A DNA stretch of 5,968 nt from Phycisphaerales bacterium (GCA_007125255.1 SLDM01000409.1:1-5968); one strand, 5' to 3'. Numbered from the stretch's first letter, positions 1 to 5,156 are shown. Made by a program: numbers and translations. Notes: generated from the sequence alone by a model not told the origin.

Positions 1-197
1 ATTCCGTCCACATCCTCGCAGGCCGATTCGGTCAAACCGCCGGTACAGATGCCCGGCAGCAGACAGCACGCGCCGAATGGATCATCCTCCCCGCCCTGGA
101 CCTGCAGCGCCGGTAGCGCCAGCCACGCCAGCAGGGTGGTGGTGAAGAGGGTAATGGCCATCGGCCGCAGCATCCGATTGTGAAGATCAGGTCGCAC
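1..197 (-). CDS. Secreted cysteine-rich repeat protein, N-terminal part (runs off left edge)
   Basis: The frame is open from a GTG at 195-197 to the window edge (65 codons). A GAGGAGG ribosome site lies 7 bases before that GTG; an in-frame ATG at 171-173 has no such site, so the GTG is preferred. Residues 1-11 are polar and basic, residues 12-31 are hydrophobic (signal peptide or anchor), and an acidic GGEDD stretch follows. From residue 42 comes a cysteine motif, GACCLLPGIC then GLTESACEDVDG, with Cys44, Cys45, Cys51 and Cys60. From memory, this ACC/GxC/LTE..C/G pattern occurs in large secreted proteins of planctomycetes, usually continuing G.W.G.GT.C and repeating. The product is inferred to be exported and disulfide-rich; its function is unknown. 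The gene is divergent from the PEGA lipoprotein gene. The pattern match is moderate because only one unit is visible. Confidence 0.7.
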   Translation of the reverse strand, partial: MRPDLHNRMLRPMAITLFTTTLLAWLALPALQVQGGEDDPFGACCLLPGICTGGLTESACEDVDG

Positions 198-204
198 GGG
201 GGAA

Positions 205-211
205 CCTCCTC
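205..211 (-). promoter_or_regulatory. Ribosome binding site GAGGAGG of the left-edge gene
   Basis: The plus strand reads CCTCCTC, giving GAGGAGG on the minus strand. It ends 7 bases before the GTG at 195-197 and 31 bases before the first in-frame ATG, so it decides the GTG start. Confidence 0.7.
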
Positions 212-363
212 AATCGTGCCGAATTCGCCGGCAGCATCCGCCGCCCTTCCCCCCATCCCACCGAACGGCTATCGGAAAGGAGAGCGGATCGACCTGAAAG
301 AAAGAGTAGATCGCCGATTCGATCGCCGCGACCCCCCCGGCCGCAGCACCTCCGAACGTGTTC

Positions 364-372
364 TGGTAGGAT
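364..372 (+). promoter_or_regulatory. Extended -10-like box before the PEGA lipoprotein gene
   Basis: TGGTAGGAT matches the extended -10 layout TGnTAnnnT. It ends 7 bases before the ATG at 380, which would put the transcript start at or next to the start codon. The same bases include TAGGA, a possible Shine-Dalgarno site 8 bases from the ATG, so the two readings compete. No recognisable -35 is present. Confidence 0.35.
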
Positions 373-379
373 CCGGCCC

Positions 380-850
380 ATGGTCAGGAACGCTCAGGAA
401 CCAGCCGGTCTCGTCAGGTCCGTCGTGGCGCTCGGACTGATCGCCATGGTCGTGGTCCTTTCCGGTTGTGTGCGGCGGACGATCTCGATTACCTCCGAGC
501 CTCCGGGCGCCCTGGTCTGGGTGAACGATCGGGAGATCGGCCGCACGCCGGTGGATGTCGACTTTCTCTACTACGGCCGGTATGACGTCCGCCTGGAGCG
601 GGCGGGCTACGAACCAGTGATGAGTTACGGTGAGGCCCGGGCCCCGCTCTGGGACACCATTCCCTTTGACTTCGTTTCCGAAATTCTGCCCGCCGACCTG
701 CGCAGCCGCGTCCACTGGCATTACGAGCTGACGCCGCTGGAGGAGGACCGGGCGGCCCTCGTGGAGCGCGCCCGAACCCTGCGGCAGCGGATCGAAGCGG
801 GTGCCGAGGACGGCGCTCCGCCATCTGCGGCGGACGAGTCCGGCGATTGA
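380..850 (+). CDS. PEGA-domain lipoprotein
   Basis: This 156-residue protein is exported and probably lipid-anchored. Residues 14-29 are a hydrophobic signal segment ending in the lipobox LSGC, with Cys30 as the expected acylated residue. Residues 34-79 match the PEGA family: TSEPPGALVWVND, then IGRTPVDVDF and YDVRLERAGYEP, a short beta domain common in surface and lipoproteins. A middle part (80-118) is rich in aromatic residues, and the C-terminal part is charged and helical, ending in a disordered acidic tail. PEGA domains are thought to act as surface or cell-wall modules, but no precise activity is known. The next gene, 88 bases downstream on the same strand, also encodes an exported protein, so the two may be co-transcribed. 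The ATG at 380 is the only start that keeps the signal peptide intact. Confidence 0.85.
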   Translation: MVRNAQEPAGLVRSVVALGLIAMVVVLSGCVRRTISITSEPPGALVWVNDREIGRTPVDVDFLYYGRYDVRLERAGYEPVMSYGEARAPLWDTIPFDFVSEILPADLRSRVHWHYELTPLEEDRAALVERARTLRQRIEAGAEDGAPPSAADESGD

Positions 851-925
851 ACCGGGCAATTTCTCGACAGACCGGCCCGACCGGCGAATCATGTACCGGG
901 GAGGGTGATCGAACCCCCCGGCTTG

Positions 926-931
926 AAAGGA
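926..931 (+). promoter_or_regulatory. Ribosome binding site AAAGGA
   Basis: AAAGGA ends 7 bases before the ATG at 939 and supports that start for the coiled-coil envelope protein. There is no TAnnnT box here, unlike at some other starts in this window, which fits translation from a longer leader, perhaps one shared with the PEGA gene. Confidence 0.55.
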
Positions 932-938
932 TTTTCCC

Positions 939-1772
939 ATGGCATGGCGTCTGATCGGTACCGGCCTCTCCCTCGGAGCGATGTTGGCAGGCGTGCTTTT
1001 TCTTGGCACCGGGAACGGCGCACCATCCTCCTCGCCGCCGCTGACCGGCGATCGACACGCCGACCGGGTGATCCGCGACCTGATGGAGGAGAATAGCCAG
1101 CTGCGCGGCCGGCTCGCCGATGCCAGGCTCGATGCCGAGGTCGCCCGGCGTGAGCTGGAGGAGCTCCGCCAGTTCATTCTCGACCACCACGAGTACGGCC
1201 GGGACTTTGAAGAGTACCGGTCGGTCCGGGAGATTCGTGAACGCGAAGCGCAGCGCCGGGTCTACCAGGAGATGCAGGAACGCCGCGCCGCGGAGCGTGA
1301 GGAGCGCCGACAGCGACGACGGGAGGTCGAAGATGAGCGGCGTGAGCGTGAAGCGCTGGATCGCGAAGCCCGAAAATACCGCGACGCCGGCTTCCAGCCG
1401 TTGGGCTTCGACCTCTTCGCCGGCCGCATGGCGTACCACTACCGTACCGAGGACTCCGAAAGGACGCGGCTGCTGTATGACCCCTTCTTCGGGTTCTACC
1501 ACCACGGCGATCCGGCCCGGGAGATCGACTACACGGAGATGACGATCTCCGGCAGCATCATCAACGGCAGCGATGAGGTGCGCAACATCGGCGTGGCGAT
1601 CACCTTCTTCGACCGACACGGCAACCAGGTCGGGCATGAGATCGTTCAGGTGAACAACGCCCGCCCGGATGTGCCCTATCCCTTCACCTCCCGGGTGGAG
1701 ATGGCGTTGAACCGGCCGTTCAGCTCCTCCAGCATCTACGTCCTCTTCGCCGATCCGGTGACCCCGCGCTGA
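939..1772 (+). CDS. Membrane-anchored coiled-coil protein with C-terminal FxLYD-like domain
   Basis: This protein has 277 residues. Residues 5-23 form one hydrophobic segment, either a signal anchor or a signal peptide, followed by a Ser/Pro/Gly linker to about 37. Residues 42-80 look like a coiled coil (MEENSQLRGRLADARLDAEV). Residues 97-148 are extremely rich in Arg and Glu with almost no helix breakers, typical of a long rigid charged helix. Residues 152-195 are rich in aromatics. From 199 on, MTISGSIINGSDEVRNIGV and ITFFDRHGNQVG, with a late N..RP..PYPF motif, resemble the FxLYD or DUF3426-type beta sandwich found in bacterial envelope proteins. The reading is inferred: a helix holding a small beta domain away from the membrane. 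Its partner is unknown. It follows the PEGA lipoprotein gene by 88 bases and ends before a likely terminator. Confidence 0.75.
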   Translation: MAWRLIGTGLSLGAMLAGVLFLGTGNGAPSSSPPLTGDRHADRVIRDLMEENSQLRGRLADARLDAEVARRELEELRQFILDHHEYGRDFEEYRSVREIREREAQRRVYQEMQERRAAEREERRQRRREVEDERREREALDREARKYRDAGFQPLGFDLFAGRMAYHYRTEDSERTRLLYDPFFGFYHHGDPAREIDYTEMTISGSIINGSDEVRNIGVAITFFDRHGNQVGHEIVQVNNARPDVPYPFTSRVEMALNRPFSSSSIYVLFADPVTPR

Positions 1773-1795
1773 TTCACCGCGAGGTGGCCGGGGAA

Positions 1796-1816
1796 CGGCG
1801 CGGTTCGCCGCTTTTT
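1796..1816 (+). terminator. Probable intrinsic terminator
   Basis: A short GC hairpin is followed directly by a T-run. It can be drawn as CGGCG/CGCCG (1796-1800 with 1806-1810) or as GCGG-TTCG-CCGC (1800-1811), the second giving a stable UUCG tetraloop. Five T residues follow at 1812-1816. It lies 24 bases after the stop codon of the coiled-coil gene. The stem is short, so confidence is moderate. Confidence 0.5.
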
Positions 1817-1849
1817 CAGGGAGCGGCTGCGGCATGACCCGCGAACGCG

Positions 1850-1855
1850 TACACT
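1850..1855 (+). promoter_or_regulatory. -10-like box TACACT close to a start codon
   Basis: TACACT matches TATAAT at four of six positions and ends 8 bases before the ATG at 1864. The same hexamer sits at the same distance from the glycosyltransferase start. No convincing -35 is seen at the expected distance. If used, transcription would begin essentially at the start codon. Confidence 0.35.
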
Positions 1856-1863
1856 CTGGCGGT

Positions 1864-2355
1864 ATGCACGCGACGCCGGATCTGAAACCCCCGGATCACC
1901 AGTACGCGCGGTGGACGCGCCTGGTGATCTTCCCGCTGCTGGCGCTGATCGTCGCGGCGGGGTTCTGGCTGACCAACTCGGCCGTCCCCGGGATGAGTGA
2001 CCGGGAAATCCGGGGGGAACTCCGCGATGCGGCGCATGAGCTGATCGAGGAGCTCGCGGACGATCGAATCCGGCCCGCTTCGGAGTCGATGGCGCGGCGA
2101 CTGGATCTCTCCGCTTCACTGCGCGAGGAAATGGCCGGCTGGCTCCGCGCTGAGGTGGACCCCGGGACACTCACGATCGACATCGAAACCGGTGACGCGC
2201 CGAGGCCGGCCGGCGATGGCCGCGCGAGCCATCACGCCCGGCTCGCCGGCGAAGAAGTGGAGGATGCCCGGCAACTGCTGCTGCGATTTCACCACGACGG
2301 TCGCCCGGGTGGGTACCGCCTGTTGGGATACAAGTTCGTGGACGTGGACCGCTGA
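1864..2355 (+). CDS. Small single-pass membrane protein, function unknown
   Basis: I do not recognise this 163-residue protein. Residues 1-19 are hydrophilic with Arg16 and Arg19, residues 20-36 are a clear transmembrane helix (LVIFPLLALIVAAGFWL), and the rest is a highly charged, mostly helical domain that should lie outside the cytoplasm by the positive-inside rule. The final 60 residues have a mixed alpha/beta look, ending YRLLGYKFVDVDR. A longer form from ATG 1834 is open and has GGAG 10 bases upstream. I prefer 1864 because the ten extra codons include GTA, TCT and GGT and lack the strong G/C third-base bias that starts after 1864, and because TACACT at 1850 would be a promoter for the short form. 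A likely terminator lies just upstream, and the aminotransferase gene begins 89 bases downstream. Confidence 0.65.
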   Translation: MHATPDLKPPDHQYARWTRLVIFPLLALIVAAGFWLTNSAVPGMSDREIRGELRDAAHELIEELADDRIRPASESMARRLDLSASLREEMAGWLRAEVDPGTLTIDIETGDAPRPAGDGRASHHARLAGEEVEDARQLLLRFHHDGRPGGYRLLGYKFVDVDR

Positions 2356-2364
2356 TGGCGAAGC

Positions 2365-2385
2365 GGTCACGTCGCGCGAGTGACC
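2365..2385 (+). other. Hairpin after the small membrane protein gene
   Basis: GGTCAC at 2365-2370 pairs perfectly with GTGACC at 2380-2385 around a nine-base loop that is itself partly self-complementary (TCGCGCGA). It starts 9 bases after the stop codon. No T-run follows, so it is not a classical terminator; it could stabilise a transcript end, attenuate read-through into the aminotransferase gene, or be chance in GC-rich DNA. Confidence 0.35.
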
Positions 2386-2444
2386 CGAGAACCATCGCGT
2401 GAACCGTCCGCCCGCCCGAGGTGCGAAAGGGAGAAGTGACAGGT

Positions 2445-3338
2445 ATGGAAGTCTGGTTGAACGGCAAGTTTGTCCATCGGGACGAAGCGCGCATCTCCGT
2501 TTTTGACGCCGGTTTCCAGCACGCGGTGGGCGTGTTCGAAACGATGCTCGCGCGCAACGGACGAGTGTTCCGCGTTGAAGACCACCTGGAACGCCTCGCC
2601 GCATCGGCCGAAGAGCTGCGGCTCACCGAGCGGCTGCACATCGAGCCCCTTGCCGAGGCGGTCCAGATGACGGTCGAGCGGAACCGGCTCGATGCGGCGC
2701 GGGTCCGGCTGACCCTCACCGGAGGCGATCTGAACCGATTGCACGCCACCGGCCGGAGCGGTCAGGATCCGACGGTCCTGATCGTCACCCAGCCTCCAAC
2801 CGACTACCCCGATGCGTTCTTCGAGAAGGGCGTGCGCGTCACCATCGCGGACGGGCGGGAGAGTCCCTTCCTGCCGATGGCGGGACACAAGACTCTGAAC
2901 TACTGGCAGCGCATCCAGGCGCTCCAGTTGGCCGGAACCCGGCAGGCCGGCGAAGCGCTCTGGTTCTCGGTCAGCAACCATCTCGTCGGCGGCTGTGTCA
3001 GCAATGTCTTTCTTCTCAAGTCCGGCACGCTTCTGACGCCCCTGGCCCGCGGTGAGGAGCCTCACGGCTCGATCCCCTCGTGCTCGCTGCCGGGAATCAC
3101 GCGGCAGACCATCATCGAGATCGCCGAGCGCGACGGGATCGCGGTGGAAAAGCGCATGCTTGACATCGAGCAGTTGCTCGCCGCCGAGGAAGTGTTCCTG
3201 ACCAACTCCAGCTGGGGCGTCCTGCCGGTCGTGGGGGTGGAGCGGGAGTCGATCGATTCCGGCGAGCCGGGATCGCTCACGCGACAACTGCGGCAGGCAT
3301 GGCTTGATCTTGTCCAGCAGGAGACGAGCGCTGCGTGA
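2445..3338 (+). CDS. PLP-dependent class IV aminotransferase (BCAT / D-amino acid aminotransferase / ADC lyase fold)
   Basis: At 297 residues the length is normal for this fold. The N-terminus MEVWLNGKFV then VFDAGFQHAVGVFETM is typical. R50 in HLERL is the expected phosphate-binding Arg. K149 in GHKTLNYWQRIQA is the expected Schiff-base Lys. The later motifs GCVSNVF (183-189), LPGITR (215-220) and EVFLTNSSWGVLPV (249-262) are all present. The family normally has Glu-Gly before this SN motif, with Glu contacting the cofactor pyridine nitrogen; here Gly182 takes its place. Residues 201-214 (EEPHGSIPSCS) form a longer loop than in the best-known members. The substrate cannot be read from sequence: a branched-chain amino acid, a D-amino acid, or aminodeoxychorismate (lyase) are all possible. 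GTGs at 2421 and 2436 are in frame, but the family N-terminus fits the ATG at 2445, with AAGGGAG 11 bases upstream. Confidence 0.9.
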   Translation: MEVWLNGKFVHRDEARISVFDAGFQHAVGVFETMLARNGRVFRVEDHLERLAASAEELRLTERLHIEPLAEAVQMTVERNRLDAARVRLTLTGGDLNRLHATGRSGQDPTVLIVTQPPTDYPDAFFEKGVRVTIADGRESPFLPMAGHKTLNYWQRIQALQLAGTRQAGEALWFSVSNHLVGGCVSNVFLLKSGTLLTPLARGEEPHGSIPSCSLPGITRQTIIEIAERDGIAVEKRMLDIEQLLAAEEVFLTNSSWGVLPVVGVERESIDSGEPGSLTRQLRQAWLDLVQQETSAA

Positions 3339-3342
3339 GTTT

Positions 3343-3373
3343 CTTCGCTCCCGGTTCCCCGCGGAGCCCGAAG
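3343..3373 (+). terminator. Weak hairpin after the class IV aminotransferase gene
   Basis: CTTCGCTCC at 3343-3351 can pair with GGAG-CC-CGAAG at 3363-3373, nine base pairs with a two-base bulge and an 11-base loop. It starts five bases after the stop codon and is followed by the pyrimidine-rich CGCCTTTCTT. The bulge and interrupted T-run make it a weak intrinsic terminator at best. Confidence 0.3.
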
Positions 3374-3479
3374 CGCCTTTCTTCTCCACCGTGCTCTCCC
3401 CCATGATGCGCCGCCACGTGCCTTCCGCGCCTACCGCCCTCTCATACGAATCCTGGATCAGGTTCGTGCGTGACGGAGT

Positions 3480-3521
3480 TTCACCGCAGGAGAAGTAGAG
3501 GACGCGGAGAGGAGTGAGAAG
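3480..3521 (-). repeat. Inverted, degraded copy of the CTCCGCG repeat
   Basis: Read on the minus strand, this stretch gives CTCTCCGCGTCCTC and ends in GCGGTGAAA, the same order as the two direct copies downstream. The 14 bases at 3498-3511 are an exact reverse complement of 3710-3723 and of 3789-3802. The middle 9-base unit is altered (TCCTCTACT), so the copy is decayed. Together with the direct copies it makes a long inverted arrangement. Confidence 0.6.
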
Positions 3522-3610
3522 ATTCGTTGGCTTGAAAAATCTCTTTCGGCATTTGGGGGCGCTTCAGGAATCTGCTTTGAGTGACCAGAAGGGATGAGCC
3601 AGCAGCGGTG

Positions 3611-3738
3611 GGAGCATTCAGCGAAGGCTTGCAGAGGAGAGGCGCAGGCTGGCACCTCCATCCTCCCTCTTCGTCACTTCGTTCCTCTGCTCTTTTGCCC
3701 TTCTCCGCGCTCTCCGCGTCCTCCGCGGTGAATGCTCC
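3611..3738. repeat. Ten-base inverted repeat GGAGCATTCA / TGAATGCTCC
   Basis: GGAGCATTCA at 3611-3620 is the exact reverse complement of TGAATGCTCC at 3729-3738, the right end of the first direct repeat core. The left arm is followed by GCGAAGG, which partly continues the similarity to the repeat in reverse. It may be the edge of another decayed inverted copy. Confidence 0.4.
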
Positions 3739-3815
3739 GTGCCTTCTCTCTCACACTCCGTTCCTCCGCTGCTTTACTCTTCTCCGCGCTCTCCGCGTCC
3801 TCCGCGGTGAATGCT
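3674..3815 (+). repeat. Two tandem copies of a 79-base repeat built on NNCTCCGCG
   Basis: Copy 1 (3674-3736) and copy 2 (3753-3815) start 79 bases apart. Their last 36 bases (3701-3736 and 3780-3815) are identical, and the 27 bases before are alike at 20 positions by hand count. Each 36-base core is three 9-base units ending CTCCGCG followed by GTGAATGCT. Similar CTCCGCG/CTCTGCG-type intergenic repeats are, from memory, scattered in many large bacterial genomes, but I cannot give a named family. The function is unknown; the location between convergent genes suggests a dispersed repeat or a structured transcript end. Confidence 0.75.
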
Positions 3816-3846
3816 TTGCTCGCCCGGATCTGACCTGGAAGACGTA

Positions 3847-5016
3847 TCACGCGACGCCGCCATCATCGAGCGACTCTCGATACAGCGCTTCCAGCGACTC
3901 GACCATCGTGGCGGCGCTGAACGGCTCGCGACACATCGCCCGCCCGCGCTCGCCCATCGCCCGGCGCTCCTCCGGGTGGTCCATCATCCAGAGCACCGCT
4001 TCTCTCAGCGCTTCGATGTCCGCCGGCTCGAGCAGTTTTCCCGTCTGGTTGTGGCGGCAGACCTCCCGCGTGCCATCGACGTCGTAGGCGATCACCGGCC
4101 TCGCGCTCAGGAGCGCCTGCGTGACCGTGCGGGGCAGACCCTCCCGGTAGCTCGGGTGGGCAAGCACGTCCATCGCCTGCAGGTACCGTGGAATCTCTTC
4201 CGGCCGAACCAGTCCCGTCGTGACTACGCGATCGCGCAGCTTCATCTCCTCGAGCCGCGCCTCCAGCCGCTCGCGCCACCAGCCATCACCGACCCAGAGC
4301 AGTTTCAGGTTCGGGCGGGCCACGAACAGCGGCCGCATCGCGTCGAGCAGATCATCGTGGCCTTTCAGCTCCGCCAGCCGCGCAATCGTTCCGACGATAA
4401 AATCATCGGAAGAGAACCCGAGCTCCTTTCGCACCTGCTCCGGGTCGTGCTGCGGGTGCAGAAAGGGCTCGACCTCCATCCCCGAGAAGACCACGGCGTA
4501 CTGATCCGGCCGGCCGATCTTCGCGGCAAGAAACTGCTCCCGCATCGCCTCGGCCACGCAGACAATGCGGTGGCAGCGCCGGGCGGCGTAGCGCTCGGCG
4601 AGGATGTACAGCGCGTTCCGCCACTTCTTTTCGTGTCGGTGAAATGGCGGGCCGTGGACGGTGTGAATCACCGCGGGGACGCGCTCCTTCCAGGCGGCGA
4701 TCCGGCCGAGGATGCCCGCCTTGGACGAGTGGGTGTGGACCACATCCGGCTTCCAGTCACGGATGATCCTCCGCAGATCGCGCTGGCAGCGGAGATCACG
4801 AAGCGGCGCCAGTTCACGGACCAGGTTGGGCGTTTCGATCGCCTCGATCGAACCGGCCTTCTGCACGCGTTCCAGCATCGAGCCTTCCGGTCCGTAGATC
4901 GGGCCGAAGACAAGCGACACCTCGTGCCCCCGTGCGGCTTGACCCTCGCAGGACAGCACCGTGTTCTCCTGCGATCCGCCGAGAATCAGGCGCGTCGAGA
5001 TGTGCATGATCCGCAT
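3847..5016 (-). CDS. GT4-family (GT-B fold) glycosyltransferase
   Basis: This 389-residue retaining-type glycosyltransferase would move a sugar from a nucleotide-sugar donor to an acceptor, probably at the cytoplasmic face during surface-glycan or exopolysaccharide assembly. The N-terminal domain begins MRIMHISTRLILGGSQENTV (glycine-rich loop, 13-16), then VVHTHSSKAGILGRIAA (92-108) and HTVHGPPFH (118-126). The C-terminal donor domain has VGTIARLAELKGHDDLLDA (208-226), WVGDG (241-245) and AMDVLAHPSYREGLPRTVTQ followed by RPVIAYDVDGTREV. In the EX7E donor motif the first Glu is E292, but the second position is Gln300, a substitution I recall from other GT4 enzymes. A longer open frame reaches 5145, but its extra 43 residues look like translated intergenic DNA; ATG 5016 begins the domain exactly and has a promoter-like box 8 bases upstream. 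Acceptor and sugar are unknown. Confidence 0.9.
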   Translation of the reverse strand: MRIMHISTRLILGGSQENTVLSCEGQAARGHEVSLVFGPIYGPEGSMLERVQKAGSIEAIETPNLVRELAPLRDLRCQRDLRRIIRDWKPDVVHTHSSKAGILGRIAAWKERVPAVIHTVHGPPFHRHEKKWRNALYILAERYAARRCHRIVCVAEAMREQFLAAKIGRPDQYAVVFSGMEVEPFLHPQHDPEQVRKELGFSSDDFIVGTIARLAELKGHDDLLDAMRPLFVARPNLKLLWVGDGWWRERLEARLEEMKLRDRVVTTGLVRPEEIPRYLQAMDVLAHPSYREGLPRTVTQALLSARPVIAYDVDGTREVCRHNQTGKLLEPADIEALREAVLWMMDHPEERRAMGERGRAMCREPFSAATMVESLEALYRESLDDGGVA

Positions 5017-5024
5017 GACGGGGA

Positions 5025-5053
5025 AGTGTAAAGGACGAGCCGCGCACGGTCGA
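5025..5053 (-). promoter_or_regulatory. Sigma70-type promoter for the glycosyltransferase gene
   Basis: On the minus strand, TCGACC (5048-5053, four of six matches to TTGACA) is followed by a 17-base spacer and TACACT (5025-5030, four of six matches to TATAAT). The -10 ends 8 bases before the ATG at 5016, and no Shine-Dalgarno sequence lies between. The transcript would have almost no leader. Confidence 0.5.
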
Positions 5054-5063
5054 AACGGCTCTG

Positions 5064-5096
5064 GTTCCGGAGATGGCCGCCGCCAGGCTCCGGAGC
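5064..5096 (-). terminator. Strong hairpin between the class III aminotransferase and glycosyltransferase genes
   Basis: TCCGGAG at 5066-5072 pairs with CTCCGGA at 5088-5094, and the enclosed TGGC (5074-5077) pairs with GCCA (5082-5085), giving a nested stem of 7 plus 4 base pairs. It lies about 60 bases after the stop of the aminotransferase gene and upstream of the glycosyltransferase promoter. No T-run follows on either strand, so terminator function is inferred from position and stability only; the GCTCCGGAGC palindrome (5087-5096) could also be a protein site. Confidence 0.35.
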
Positions 5097-5156
5097 GAGC
5101 GGGGATCGATTCGAGGGACGCGCCGGATCGCTCTCCCGCACGCATGTCCGATGCGG

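Larger units (their letters stand above)
198..379. promoter_or_regulatory. Divergent intergenic region
   Basis: These 182 bases separate two divergently transcribed genes and must hold both promoters. Visible structure: the ribosome site of the minus-strand gene at 205-211, a direct repeat GATCGCCG at 309-316 and 321-328 spaced by four bases, and an extended -10-like box next to the plus-strand start. No clear -35 hexamer is seen for either direction. The repeat could be an operator, but that is speculative. Confidence 0.4.
3339..3846. other. Convergent intergenic region with repeats
   Basis: These 508 bases separate two convergent genes. I see no supported coding region. The 64-codon plus-strand frame over 3304-3498 overlaps the aminotransferase gene out of frame and ends in the repeat. 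Base composition drops compared with the genes: by hand count 3531-3600 is 50% GC. The region holds a weak hairpin near 3343, an inverted repeat relative at 3480-3521, and a degenerate tandem repeat at 3674-3815. Nothing resembling a transposase, tRNA or CRISPR leader is present. Confidence 0.6.

Noticed and set aside
489..1835. 448-codon open frame on the minus strand across the PEGA and coiled-coil genes
   Set aside because: It spans two well-supported plus-strand genes, its product has no recognisable domain, and such frames are expected opposite GC-rich, Arg/Glu-rich genes.
2421..2444. Earlier GTG start of the class IV aminotransferase
   Set aside because: It adds eight residues not typical of the family and overlaps the AAGGGAG ribosome site used by the ATG at 2445.
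2367..3404. 345-codon minus-strand open frame opposite the class IV aminotransferase gene
   Set aside because: The plus strand carries all motifs of a known enzyme family; the antisense product has no family features.
3445..3475. tRNA T-arm-like GGTTCG near GAATCC
   Set aside because: The GGTTCG stretch lacks matching stem halves, and no acceptor, D or anticodon arm can be drawn around it on either strand.
3304..3498. 64-codon plus-strand frame after the aminotransferase gene
   Set aside because: It starts inside the aminotransferase gene in another frame, has no convincing ribosome site and ends in the inverted repeat copy.
3674..3815. CRISPR array
   Set aside because: Only two copies, a degenerate unit made of 9-base subrepeats, a 43-base partly similar gap rather than unique spacers, and no cas genes.
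3811..5031. 406-codon plus-strand open frame opposite the glycosyltransferase gene
   Set aside because: It is the antisense shadow of a clear GT4 gene and starts inside the repeat core; the His/Arg-rich product is typical of a shadow frame.
5017..5145. 43-residue N-terminal extension of the glycosyltransferase
   Set aside because: The extension is Arg/Pro/Ser-rich with no domain similarity, covers the hairpin and promoter-like sequence, and the family domain begins exactly at the ATG at 5016.
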